DNA from: Dimorphilus gyrociliatus
Lineage: Eukaryota; Annelida; Polychaeta; Dinophilidae
Assembly (NCBI GenBank): GCA_904063045.1
Contig: CAJFCJ010000024.1
Span: 496,001 to 560,000 of the forward strand
Reading direction: 5' to 3'
DNA length: 64,000 nt
This document shows, piece by piece, positions 34,951 to 47,399 of this stretch (its first letter is position 1; every line of letters starts with the position of its first letter). The notes beneath the pieces were generated by a model that made no database searches, was not told the origin of the DNA, and was given only the letters and a program-made list of their open reading frames with translations. Both the position numbers and the translations under genes were made by a program.

Positions 34951-35485
34951 CTCATACTTAATGAGGCAGCAAAATACTGGGAAAGGGAAACCAATGATTT
35001 CTAACCAGTTGCAAATTATAATGCTGAGCTAAGTAGTTAAAGTTTAAGTGATATTAAAGTAGAGTGTACCCACAGACAAAATGGATTGTGACGTGAAGCG
35101 ACAATGTTAATTTTCAAAGAAATCCATTATTATAATATGTAGCCGAATTTAATATCTTCTTAAGTAAATATATTATAAGAAGAGAAAAGTTGATGATCTG
35201 GAAAAGAAGTGTAAAATTTAGGGTAGAGAGAGGGAAGAAAAATGACAAACTAAAAGTGAAAGCTAACAGATAAGATTACTAGTGACTGATTCGATAATCG
35301 ATAACAATAGAAGAATTGATGTGGAAAGAAATTGTGTACAATGTCCTTTTCAGCTAGCCTACTTCTAATTTTCTATCCCTGTGCTGGATAAATATTTGAA
35401 AAGGGAAATGCTACTCTACTTGCAAATAGAATAGTTTGTTTTTCTCCCCTTACCGAGCCGATTGATCAGAATCTGAGATTTTATA

Positions 35486-36327
35486 ATGAATAATAGACCA
35501 GGTGAGGACGAACAGGCGAAATTCCAATTCGGTAATATTGTATTCTAGTATAGTATGAATTGTCCTGCATAATTTACATGCTTTATTTGGCTAATGTGTT
35601 TCGAAGCTTTGCCCATTTAAAGAAGGGGTAAGTAAAAAGAAAGGAATATAAAAGTAGAGGAGAAAATGAGATAAAAGTGCTAAAAGGAGGAGAATTTTGA
35701 AAAAAAAACTATTTGGGCTTTTATAATCCGACATTCTTTCAATCGCAATCAACCGCAATGGAATAGCACGCACCTGATGCTTCGCTGAATTGATGTCCAA
35801 ATTTCTACTATAAATAGAGGTTGTCAGCTTCGACTAGCTGCTTTTGTATGGCTGAAATATATAACTTGAAGAAAGACAACAAAATGGAAAAGAATTAGTT
35901 GATGGACTGGTATAATCTATATAAGAAAGTTTTTTATTACCTTTTCCCTTATCGATTCTATCTTTCCTACCCTTCCCTACTCAATTCTTACTCTTACAGT
36001 TTCCTCTTTTACCACTTTCATCTTTTACCTACTTTTCTACGCTTCTTCACCTCCTAACCTCCTCCAGCATCTCTTTTAAAGACTTTGAAAATACATAAGA
36101 TAAACAATATTAAAATGAGGAACGAAGAGTTTTCATGGTTAAAATTCAATTACGAAGACGTTATGTATATTTTAAAGAGCAAATAAAACTCGCTTGAGAG
36201 GTTAGTTTTAATTTTTTTCTGTATCTTCAAAAAAGCAGGAGATAGACGAGACGGCGAGAGCACATGTCAACGCAGTCCTAAGCGTCTGTTAGATGACTTC
36301 TCTGTCTCTGTCTACTTAACCTATTAG
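35486..36327 (+). CDS. Possible two-exon short protein or 5' exons of a longer gene
   Basis: ATG at 35486 opens 15 codons (MNNRPGEDEQAKFQF) and ends at a donor G/GTAATA after 35531. A matching phase-1 acceptor AAAAGCAG at 36231-36238 opens GDRRDGESTCQRSPKRLL and runs to TAG 36325-36327, 44 residues in total. Both pieces are less AT-rich than the spacer around them, which is why I noticed them. No family is recognised. The second acceptor is purine-rich just before the AG, and the exons might belong to a larger transcript. Confidence 0.22.
35808..35817. promoter_or_regulatory. TATA box / MEF2-type motif
   Basis: CTATAAATAG fits both a TATA box (TATAAATAG) and the MEF2 consensus YTAWWWWTAR. 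On the minus strand it is followed by a canonical donor CAG/GTGCGT at about 35774; on the plus strand a 16-codon ORF begins near 35849. A promoter is possible on either strand, but none is assigned to a gene. Confidence 0.25.
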
Positions 36328-36648
36328 TTTTTTTATATAAAGTATATTTCAGAGTGAAAAATAAAGAAACTTCAAGTATTCTTTTTAATGCTTCTCAACA
36401 AGACAATATTCTCAAATAATTTAAATATTACCTTATAGATTATAACTTTTCTATTTTTCCTTTTCTAAGGTTATATTTAATAAATCAAGTAAAATAATTA
36501 ATTTTATTGAAAGATTTATATTAAGGTACTTTGAGATAACGTCAGAATAATCTCTTACATCCAGAAAGTCGTTTATGAACTATATAAAATCAAGGTCCAG
36601 TGAGATTCGTGACAAAAATATCATGATTAGAAGAAACTAAGTAAAATG

Positions 36649-36707
<59 letters not shown>

Positions 36708-39700
36708 AGTATATAAATATTACGGAAGGAAATGATTGGAAATTGTAGGAGCAGTTGTATTTAAAATTTTAGGAGAATATGAATATGTTTTATGTTGTAT
36801 TAGGAAAAATTATTATCTGGATTAGTTTGTTAGATACTTCAATACTTTATAGAAGTAAAGCAGAACTTTATCTATTCTTTGCAGTAGGAGGGAACATGTT
36901 CGATTTAAAAAACTACTAATTATTAAGGCTAAATCTTATTAGGCCCCCTTTATCAAGATTTTCATTATCATTGATTTCTAAATAAGATGTTTTAAATTAA
37001 AAAAGATTATATGCTAAGTTAAGGTTATAAATAATTAAAAAGTAAAGATTCTCTTACTCTTTTCTTTACCTTCATCTTCCCTTCATATTCTTTTTTCTCT
37101 TCTTTATTTTCTTGTATTGTTGTACCAATCGTTTTTAATTATGTTTGTGGTCGTAATAAAACTATCTTATATATTCATAAATATCTCTATTAATCTGGTA
37201 ACATTTTATAGTGTTACGAGCACACAAGTTTGTCTATTCTAGCATATATTTTATTTAATCCTATGAGCTATAATAAATTTTCCATTTTATGGCAGACATT
37301 TATTACAAAAGAGCCGATAAATTCATTTTTAGTCCTTAGGTTGCTTTAGCCTAGTTATAATAAAAGGAACGTTTCTATCTATGACAATATATATGACGAG
37401 GATCCATTGAATCGTTGCATGTATTAATGTAATAGATGTGTAGTTTGGGGAAAGAGGATGCTCCTCTGGTTATTAGGATTCAGGAAATGGTTTGTGACTT
37501 GATAGAATAAGCGATTATCTTTTAAATTATAGGTAAAACTTATGTCAAAGAGAATGAACATTTTTTCCTTTCGTAGTATGTAGAAATCCTATATATGAAT
37601 ATATATTTAGAGATAAATCACTGTGATGTAAGAGTAAATGACATGAATTTATGTAATCCATTCGTCTTCCTTTGGAATGAATAGAGAACTCGTAATGCTT
37701 TTAAGCCACGAAAATTGATTAATCGCTCACTATGCTTTTAAAAAGAAAGACGAAAAGACTAAGACGAACTACGAAAGAAAAGAAGGCAAAAAGATGAGGA
37801 AGTAAGATCGTATAAGGAGAGATATTAATATGGTCAATATCTTGTAGTATAAAGAAAAATAAATTGATACCAATATCTTGTAATTAAAAGTATCTCTCCT
37901 CATATTATTCTGTTAATAATGATAATAAAATGTCTTATTAAACTAGAAGCTACTTTAGAAGACGTGCGGAAAAAAAACTTTGATATAATTGTAGAAAAAG
38001 GGATTAAAGCGGAGTAGAGGTAATCTAAATACAGTATCTAAATGAATCAAAAAATCATACCTATGGATATTTTTCCTTTTTTCTTGTGAAAATATACGTT
38101 TTGGTGTAATCTGTTCTTAATCTATAATAGATTATAATGTAGGTCGAGTTGCTCTGCACAATGTTATTTTTCTAGTAAATAATTCAAGAATAGTTATTCT
38201 TCTCTCTTATTGTTAGAAAAATTCTACTAAAAATACTCGTCTTGCTTATTTTTTTTTAATAACGAAAATAAAAAAAGAGAAATTTTTTTCGTTTAATCTA
38301 TTCTCTAGATTCGAATAAAGTTATCATTCCCTTGGGGCTTTTAGGAAGGAAATGGGGGATTTTTCCATTCCGAAAGTTAAGATTAATTAAGTGATTGATT
38401 ATAAAATGTTCTGTCAGCTACTTATTAGCCCTTGCTAAAGCATGGAACATATGAATTTAATTAGGACAGAAGATAACGTATTTTCATTATCATATTTTAA
38501 ATATACCCTTTCGAGGAATTTCATTTCCTAAACAATAAGCATTAAGAGACTACTTGATAATCGGTAGATTCATAAAAGTTCCATCACACTTTAACTTTTC
38601 TATATTCAGCTTTGTTTTTTTATCTTTCTCCTCCCATTCCCTTCTCCCGCTTTTTTCTTCATATCTCATTTGAATTAAGTGGAAAAGATCCCTGTGAAAA
38701 TATAATGAAAATATACTTTGTAACCGTTAATGTATTGCCTCGATCTTTTGAAAATAAAAGGCGTATTATGTATAAATATAAACACGTATTTTACAAAATA
38801 CCCACTAAATTTTAAGCACAGTGGAGCAATTTTACAAGATCTGGTTTCTTGACATGTAGAAATTGACTGAAAATAGGCCTAAAATCAGCTGGTACAGCCA
38901 AATCACTTTTGGTGCTTAAAGTAAGTAGATGAGCTTAAAAGTAGGTTTTTTCTGCACTTCTTCGAAAATAACTTGTAAAGAAACAAATATTTTTTTCTTT
39001 TTTTGCAACATACGGATAACGAAGAGAAAAGACAAAAAGAGTGAGAGAGAGAGAGAGATGCAAAGTTTTCCTTTTCATTTATCCTTTCCAAATAACATTC
39101 ATATTGAATTAATGAGCTTAATTATTAATCAATTGATTTTTTACTATAATTTCAAAACCTTTATTGTTTTTTATATCATTATTATTATTAAATATTGAAT
39201 GAAGGTTTAAAATAAAGCAAGAATTGACAAAAACTATAGAATACAATTTCATAGTCTTCTCTCCCTTTTTTTATAAGGATAATATAAGATTTAGGCCAAG
39301 CAATCAAAGGCTAAAAAGAATTCTCCTTTGTTTTTACTATATAGCCAATTTGAAGAACAGCAAAAAGGTGTCGAACATGATTAACAAGTTAACTTAGAAA
39401 AGAAGAGTTGTTTGCCAGAACATAATTTACTTTTCTAAAGATTTCTTTATCCTAAAGGGATTTGGAAGAGAAATTTAGTCCAATTCAAATGTTACAGAAA
39501 CGATTGAAAGTTATACCTTACAGCTATATATATATATAGATATCTTTGTATCCTATAATTTCTCTTTAGCATCTTATTACTCCCGTCTAATTTCATGTTT
39601 TCCTACAAAGAACTAGCTTTCGTTCGACAAAAAAAATCCTTTTCGTTAATAATGTTAATTATATTAATTAATTTAGGAGAGATTTAAAAAAAGAACCCTG

Positions 39701-40090
39701 AAAAATTAGTTGTTGATCTAAAATAGACAGTTATGAATCAGAATGTAATTGATGAATACCTAAAATACTAATTCAATTTCTTTAATTAATAATGAGCACG
39801 AACAATTTGAGTATCACGTTTTTATAAAACAATTAATAATCTGAAAATATAAAAAGGATAAGAATTTAATTATAAAGCGGAAGTAGTTTCCAAAAAAAAA
39901 ACAGTTTGATAGCTTTTAGAAAGATACATAAGATTTAAATATAAATGCATATATACTGTATATACACACAGCATGTACATTGAAAATATAGCATATTATT
40001 TTATGGTATACGTAAATATATATATATATTTATGAATATATATATACATATACATAGAAAGTCCTTTAGAGAATTTATGAAAGAGTATTG
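36328..40090. other. Intergenic, no gene seen
   Basis: AT-rich spacer 3' of ZC3H10, with a palindrome core TATACTGTATA at 39952-39962 and small TA runs. Frames of about 60-90 codons here are AT-biased and show no domain. Confidence 0.6.
36652..36704. repeat. Long TA microsatellite
   Basis: About 26 uninterrupted TA units, the longest pure repeat in the window. Confidence 0.95.
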
Positions 40091-41146
40091 TTATCCCACA
40101 GTTTTAGACATTATTGGATAGGATACTAGTGTTGAATTTAAGGACGTACTGAGACTCAGAGGTTGAGCTGTTGGAGGTGGGGCGGCAATAGCTGTGGGTC
40201 CCGTATCCAGGTGCTGAAAGATGGGCGGAGCCTGGCTAAGAGTTGGTCTTGCGCCTGCTGGTACTACCAAGTCACTCTTGGCGCTTAAAATAGGTGGGCC
40301 GGCGGCTAGCAAGGGAGGTTGGGCTGCTGGGGCTTGTAATATTGAAGGTGCAGGCGTCACTGTTGGTGTTAAAACGTGACTAACGCTAACAACTGGCGGT
40401 TGGAGGGTACGAGTTTTGCAGGAAATGAGTCCAGCATTCCTATACCTTGCATTTTGATCTAACAAAACTTCATTAGCAGCGGCTAAATCGGATACCTGCT
40501 TCTTAAGTTCTGCTATTTTACTTCGGAGTATGAGATTTTCTTCCTCTAAGCATGGTCGAAAATCAACTGTTGTTTCAATTCTTCTCCTTTTTATAGCAAT
40601 ACTGAAATCATCTTCAGGTTGGCCCAACAAACCTGTTGAAACAAATTGATTCGGTACTGTCGAAGCTGTTAACGGTTGAACGCTTTGATTGATTTGTTTG
40701 CCGCTAGTTAGTTCGGCCTCATATTCAGCAGGAGCTAAATGTCTAAATTTACATCTTGCCCCCCTGTGGCATTCTCCTTTTAAATAGTCTTTGCAAACTG
40801 GGGGAGCTCCTCCGGGTGTAACGGGCGGTATAGCCGCCGAAGAAGCGGCATGGGCGGGTAATTTTCCAGTTTGTCGAAAAGTTTCTTCTTCTTCCCGACT
40901 ACAGTGGAGAAATCTGCAGGGCGTTCTTTTGCAACTACCCGTATTTTGGAAGTCATGACAGAATTGTATATCCTGACTAACTCGCTTACCGAGTTCAACT
41001 ATAGCATCTAGTCCTTCTGGATGTCTGAATTTACATTTTGCACCTCGCCGACAAACATTCCGTAGAAAATCCCGGCAAACGTCGTCAGTTTGATTTGAAT
41101 CGTCTGGTGGTGAAGAAGAGCCGTCCGACTGATCTAAACCTGACAT
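40091..41146 (-). CDS. ZC3H10: Zinc finger CCCH domain-containing protein 10
   Basis: 351 residues in one coding exon. There are three CCCH fingers: C24-C32-C38-H42, C63-C72-C77-H81 and C118-C126-C132-H136. A basic KRRR lies near 186-189, followed by a coiled coil at about 200-237 (LEEENLILRSKIAELKKQV), then a long Pro/Ala/Thr-rich tail ending near LVSYPIMSK. Finger spacing, the coiled coil and the SYPI-type C-terminus match vertebrate ZC3H10, an RNA-binding protein linked to microRNA processing and mitochondrial gene control. The ATG lies six bases after an acceptor (TTTACAG), so the leader is spliced. The codon bias is more G/C-rich than its surroundings. Confidence 0.93.
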   Translation of the reverse strand: MSGLDQSDGSSSPPDDSNQTDDVCRDFLRNVCRRGAKCKFRHPEGLDAIVELGKRVSQDIQFCHDFQNTGSCKRTPCRFLHCSREEEETFRQTGKLPAHAASSAAIPPVTPGGAPPVCKDYLKGECHRGARCKFRHLAPAEYEAELTSGKQINQSVQPLTASTVPNQFVSTGLLGQPEDDFSIAIKRRRIETTVDFRPCLEEENLILRSKIAELKKQVSDLAAANEVLLDQNARYRNAGLISCKTRTLQPPVVSVSHVLTPTVTPAPSILQAPAAQPPLLAAGPPILSAKSDLVVPAGARPTLSQAPPIFQHLDTGPTAIAAPPPTAQPLSLSTSLNSTLVSYPIMSKTVG

Positions 41147-42640
41147 TCCTGTCTGTAAATAAATAAATAAATAAATAAATATATATTTATATATCTATTA
41201 GGCAAATATGAAATGGAAAAGGTTACAAGAAATTGAAGAAAAAAATCTCCGCAAAAAAAAATGGCTATTGATGTTTTTATCAATCTATGATAAATGAGAG
41301 ACGTATTTTAAATTGACAAATTTTTAATCCAAAGTAAAAGCTTTAGCTTTTACATCTATTTACATTCTTCAGATATGGAGGAGTTTATTCGAATTTCAAA
41401 ATGACTGATTTACACGATCCGCTGCCACACCCTCCTAGGTTTTTTTTCATTCGCTCTGAACACGTATCCGTGAATAGATGTAAATATAAAGTGTACAATG
41501 CGAACATACGTTTCTAACAGTTTATAAAATTTAACAAATGTAACAGCTACAGAAAAATTTTTTCCCTTTGTAATAAATTCTCTGTTCCCTTTGTTTTTAT
41601 TATAATTCAATAAATTTACAAAATAGCTAAATCACTCTTACCTTTTCATTAAAGACTTTAATGGAATAAAACAAAGGGAATGATTGGAAAACATTTTAAA
41701 CTGATAGCCTTTTTCATCATTATTTCCCACTTAAAAGCATGAAATTACTATGTATATATGTATATGATATGGCAAATTAATAATTTTACTCAAGTATTTG
41801 TTTTCTGTACAATATATAGAATTATACATTCCATATTTTCTGATTACACGTAGTTATTGTTATTGCTTTTCTTAATAATAGTTAGTTTGGTATTAAAAGC
41901 AATCACGAAGTTTAACAAAATAGAACAGAATGAATACCTTTAACTACTTTCTAATACAAACTTTTATGAAACAAGTCTAATGATTAATTAAAGATAAAGG
42001 AAAATGATCTTTGCAGTAACGTGAGGAAGAATACTCTAAAAACAACGATTATAGTTGGATAGATATAAAGCAAACATATACGTACAAAAGCAGAATAAAA
42101 AGCTTACGTACTGTAATAACATTTGACGTTCGTATAGGGTAAATATATATTAAAAAACAAGAATTGTGTGTGTATATACTTGTTTCAAACACGTCCTTAG
42201 AAAATACTTTAGATTAAGTTAATGTATTCATAATAGCTGTTTTGAATTATTTAAAAAATTTCAAGTATATGATAAAGAAAAACCTAATCCACTCTGGTAG
42301 GTAAATATATAAATTTGTAGTAAATCTTCCAAAAAAGAAGGTTGACAATGTACACAAAAACGTTTAGCATATCAATTTTATACTCTTACTCTTACTTTCT
42401 ATAGCTATACAAGCTTAAGGTTTTAAATACATACCTGAATGTATTTTGAATAATCCGCTCTCACCGATAAAAGACTGTCAATTGGTTTATAAAATAAAAT
42501 TTGACCATAAGGCCAATTGAACGCAGACAGTTTCATGCCCGACGTTTATCTGTCGCGCTTTTCAGATTCCGTCATGACAAACGCCACCTGGCGTTCAATG
42601 TATGGGACGCCGCGAGGCGTTTCTATCAAAAAAAAAAGGG
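41147..42640 (-). promoter_or_regulatory. Spliced 5' leader and promoter of ZC3H10
   Basis: The acceptor just before the ZC3H10 ATG pairs well with a donor CAG/GTATGT at 42435/42434, giving a leader exon starting at about 42480-42600. A second donor AAAG/GTAAGA at about 41643 could mark an alternative leader exon. Just upstream lie two inverted repeats, AACGCCACCTGGCGTT (42580-42595) and ACGCCGCGAGGCGT (42607-42620), in a local G/C-rich patch. The first also resembles CTCF (CCAGGTGGCG on minus). Confidence 0.5.
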
Positions 42641-44656
42641 GAAGAGAAAACGTTTCATGATTTGAAATAGGCCTAATTTTCCAGTTACATCCCCTCGGCT
42701 TTCCTACCCACGCTGTAAAGAGCGTTTGTTCTCTAGAGATTCGTAGGAGGGTTTTGAGTTAGGCGGCTAACGAGGATTCATGGTAATTATAACACTGATA
42801 AAATAGGACAAAGATAAGGGAACAAATTCCTAAAGCATTTAATCTAAATAAAGGAAATCGGCACATATTGATTGTGATATTCTTACTGATTTTAATTCAA
42901 TATTTGTACAATTAAAAATACACTGCAAACATATCTAGTGTGAACAGAGAAAAAGAAGGTCATATTCAATAGACAACAATCCTTGGAGCTGTTTACATAT
43001 ATTATATTATTATATATAGTATTTATGCATACATATAGTATAATTATTCTTTTACATATAATGATCTAATTTTATTGCACATACTTTATTTACATCGGAA
43101 AAAAGCAACGTACATGTTTACTTTGCGTAAACGTTACTATTACCGCCAGATGTCGTTTAGGTGGAAAATTAAGCCGAGGAAAAGTATAAAACTAAACACT
43201 TTCGCTTAACTATTTATAAATAGTCATCAGTTAGAGATATAAGTAATACATTCATATTTAAGTAGTTTATTAACTTTAGTTAATATATTACGTGACTAAT
43301 TATACACGTATATAATGATAGGTTGAAAATAGTAAAATGGAAAATATAGCTATTTTTATCAAATATAGGAAAAGAAACTATAAGCATAATGCTGCTACAA
43401 ATAGATAAAAGGAAAATACGGATATAGCTTCTTTCAGTACCTTTTTTTATAAATTGGTTACGTAACAAAGAATTTCGGAACCATATATAAATTGTATTGA
43501 AAAGGGCAGATATTTCTGATGCATAATCTCCTTCGGCAAGGTCATTCTTTATCTAACCTTAATTACGATATATGAATCGGATTCAACTAATCTACATTGA
43601 AAAAGACACAAGAAAAACCTTTTGAAAGTAGGCTAATGACTAACGTTCTTGAAAAGGTGATAAAAAAGAAATTAAAAGTTAGGCAAGGAGAGGAGCGGTG
43701 AGGGGAAACAGAAGAGAAGTTTATCTCAATCTTTCTTTTATTGTTACATTAATCTTCTCTCTTTTTTACTATACAACAAATGGACAATGTAAACACTGTT
43801 TGTTCATCCTCTCCTTTCAAACTATTCAGAGAATGCAGAAAATAAATGATTAAAATATAGAAATACAGTAAATACCTTTGTTGATTTTTTCTCTTATATA
43901 TATGATGTTATATAGTAATTGAATATGTAGCTTACTTTTTATCTATTTAAAGTACTAAAATAAGTTTTAGTACCTTTTAACGAAAACTCGAAAATCTATT
44001 TAACTTATTTTATATGGTTAGGGTAAAAATTGATGAAAGATTTAGTTGTTTATCTTAAAGAATAAAGAAAATATATCATTGCTTTTAGACAGTAAAAAAA
44101 TATCAGTTGCAATTTTAAAACCGAAAGTAAGGTAATAAATAAACTTTTTCGGGTAAATATACTATCTCGGTCAGTAAATGTTATTGGCATTTTACCCTTG
44201 CAGAGTCGATTGTGGCTCCATCAAACGTATTTTTCATTGAACGTTTGATTATATTTATTAAAAAGTAATTCTTTATTTTGGTATAGATTTATATCCAACA
44301 TTTATTTTGATAATAAACTAATACATTTAGTTGAAACGATAAATAATAATTTAGTTTACTTAAATCGGCGTTTCTCTCTTCTTTTCTATGTCTATATTTA
44401 GAGAAAAGAACAGATTCACTGTGGTTGTTATCGACCAAATGGATCAATTAATGCGATTTCCGATAGACAAAATATTCGTGAGAATTAAAACACATTTTTT
44501 TTATATTAAGGACAAAAAAAACGTCTCTAATATAGTAGATCTGCTACGGGCGTCTCTTTAATGTCAACGATATGTAATGTCACAAGGTCTTTTAAAATAA
44601 AAGTCGGTGCTAAAGTCTACCGGCATAATAATTAATTGATAAGTGTAAGCGAAAGA

Positions 44657-44806
44657 TCACTAGGTGGCGCCAGCCTTTTAATTAGTATAATTCTCACCAC
44701 GCTCCGATTCCGGTCGGTTTTCGTGATTGCAAGGCAGAAGATGGTCAGGTGGTAAAGTTGTTTACGGTCACGTGATTTACTCTAGATGATTGAACGGGGA
44801 CTTTCC
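44657..44806. promoter_or_regulatory. Motif cluster: CTCF-like, E-box, NF-kappaB-like
   Basis: TCACTAGGTGGCGC at 44657-44670 is the best CTCF-like site in the window. TCACGTGA (palindromic E-box) is at 44768-44775. GGGGACTTTCC, an exact NF-kappaB consensus, is at 44796-44806. Three long-consensus sites within 150 bp of otherwise AT-rich DNA suggest a promoter or enhancer. A small frame of 57 codons lies just to the left at 44388-44561. Confidence 0.4.
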
Positions 44807-47037
44807 GGTTGGGATATACAAATGTAATTCGTGATACACATAAGCATAATATTGGCATTTCATTAACAAGCATACGTAAATTATATTTTACCCGGTCATT
44901 TCGATGACCTTTCGGCGATTGTAGCATTTCAACCTTTAGAAAGCCGAGTTGACTACATAATATCTAGTAAAATCCATCTTGTTTTCATCAATGAAGTAGA
45001 ATTAACCGGAGAGTTTAATGAAACAAATTGGAAAAATCATCAATAACATAAAGTTAATTTTACGTTTTAAAATAAGGGGAGAATTTTTAAGTAGATTACC
45101 AAAAGCTTTATCTCTACAATCCTGGACCAAAGATGATTAAAGACATTTATCAGAAAAAGAGCTTAAAATCGACTTTTCGCAACTAACTCATTTTCCCGTT
45201 CTCCGCCCCTTTTCCCCATCTGAAAAGAGTAATCTCTCTTCCTTCGAGATACTAGGCCTCTATAAGAAGCAGTCAATTATTAATAATACACTTGAAAAAG
45301 CTGCTATATGAGTTGGACATAGCATGTTATTTTGGCTTTTCTTCGCCAGTTCTTACCTCATTATAATTATCTTTCACTTTGTAGAGAAATATCTAGTTCA
45401 ATCATATCATTAATCGATTAACTATTTGTGGTATTAACTACAATTGATTAGTTTATAAATAATTGTTACAGAATAATGATAAATTATAAAAATTATAGGA
45501 AAAACTGGAAGACGATTGATCTAATTTTTGTTATCCCAAATATTGAATCTCACTTCAAAATAATGATCAAACTAAAAATTGCTAATTAGTAATTTAATAT
45601 CTAAACAATAATAAAAGAGATAGTGATAAAGTGAATGGTTGGCAACAAACCAATTGACATAAGTTTAAATAGTAACATAAAACTGGAGTATAGCAGCTTA
45701 TGATCAACTAATTATCTAAGGTATACATCAAAGTCGGTTTTGCTTTACAAGACTGTAAATTAGAATCTAATTGACTAAACTTGTAAAGCTTAACGGCACG
45801 ATACAGATGAAGTAGAGATGAAGAGCTGAAAGGAAATGTTTCTCTCTCTCTTTACTTTCTAGTTTTTAATTTTCATTTGAATAAAACTCTTAAATCTTTT
45901 TCTTTACAGTTGATTAATTACTACTTTTCTAGATAGTTCCCAACCATCTTTTTTCACTATTCATTTCTATACTTAAGCTTAGCTTTTCATTTATGGAGAG
46001 AATTGGATAAAAAAACTAGTAGGAAGCATCATAAAATCACTCAATAGGTTTAATTAACCCAACAAAATGATACATTAAATGGAGGCGAATCCAAATTATT
46101 CAAATTATCGTACAGTATACTAAATGGTGAATTGATGAGAAAGCATTCTTTATACTGTACAAAAATTAGATACAATATACCATATACAGGTATACAGTGT
46201 ATATGTTTATCTGTATTTATATAAGTATACCTATATAAATAATCTTTAGAAAGTGATAAAAAGGTATATTTATACATAATCAAAAAATATATAATTGATT
46301 CTATTGATTATTGAGTCATTGTTAAAATAATACTGATTCATTACATTCTCATTATTCCAAAAGGGTATATTCCATTTATTGCACAATTACTTCATTAATT
46401 ATTTATGATTAATTAATTTTTACCTCTATTTGAGGAACAAGCTTCAAATCGTCTAAGAATAATTAAAAACTGTTGCTCTTTCTCGTTCGTTCTTATTCTC
46501 TTTCTCTTTCCTCTCTCTTACTTTCGTCCTTTTTCATTTCTTTCTTTTATTTTCTCCCCATCCGACCCCCTTCCCCCACCCTTTTGATAATCGTAGGTTA
46601 GATACATATAACAAACTTTTTTAATTGTGGTTTTTTCAAAAACAATAATAATTAATATGAATATTTAATATTCATAATTAATATTTATGGATTATTTTTT
46701 TACACGCTGAGTCATCGAGTTAAATGGATTCTAAATGTATAATATTTATGTATTATATACTTTATATATATATATATATAATTTCATTGCATTTTTCATT
46801 GGTATACTTGAAACGAACTGTATCTTTTTTTATTGCATATCCTTAACATATCTATTAAGTTATGTAAAAAGATTTGCAATATTCTATGAAAATTCTATGA
46901 AAATTCTCTTTTTAGTTGAAAATTGTAGCTTGTAAATCGCATCTAGAACCGTTTTTAACGATACTCTAGCAATCAATAAAACTGTTAGTTATTTTTTTTT
47001 ATCTGTGGGAAAGTGCTTGGATGGAAGGAACTTGAAA

Positions 47038-47399
47038 AACCACAAACCCTAAAAGCATATACAGCTTGCTATAATCAAGATTAATGACATCCGCTGTTTT
47101 GACCTTCGACCCTATTTAATTCGTTTCACTTATGGTAAAGCCTCGTACAGAGAGAAATAAATACCCTGAAAAATTTCCCTTGCTAAGCCTAACCTTGTGG
47201 TCGTATCTTACAAGAGCTGAAAGATACTGATTGATCGGGCCGACAGGAACGTTACGAGAGGCAATTTATCACAGCTCGGGCGACTGTATTATTCCAGTGT
47301 AAATTAGCGCTTTGCCCAGCTGAAAAAAATTCTTTGAAAGAGAAGAAATGTAAGAAGAGATGTCCCTCAAATAATTGTAGCCAAGGTCATGAAGGGTCA
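47038..47399. promoter_or_regulatory. Candidate enhancer with Runx and nuclear-receptor motifs
   Basis: AACCACA (47038-47044) and TGTGGT (47196-47201) are Runx-type sites. TGACCTTCGACC at about 47101 holds two nuclear-receptor half sites. AGGTCATGAAGGGTCA at 47384-47399 is a direct repeat with a four-base spacer (DR4). The block is complex sequence without a reading frame. Confidence 0.35.

Larger units (their letters stand above)
31786..35485. other. Spacer upstream of the receptor kinase
   Basis: The leader and promoter region of the receptor kinase at the left, including a pyrimidine-rich tract at about 31875-32040. Then AT-rich DNA with palindromes at 33877-33898 and 34590-34623 and a CTCF-like site at 34942-34950. 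No coding frame that I trust. Confidence 0.55.

Noticed and set aside
40780-40998. 72-codon ORF inside ZC3H10
   Set aside because: A shadow of the zinc-finger gene in another frame.
47265-47285. TATCACAGC, the start of the miR-2 family mature sequence
   Set aside because: The rest does not match and no hairpin of precursor length is visible around it.
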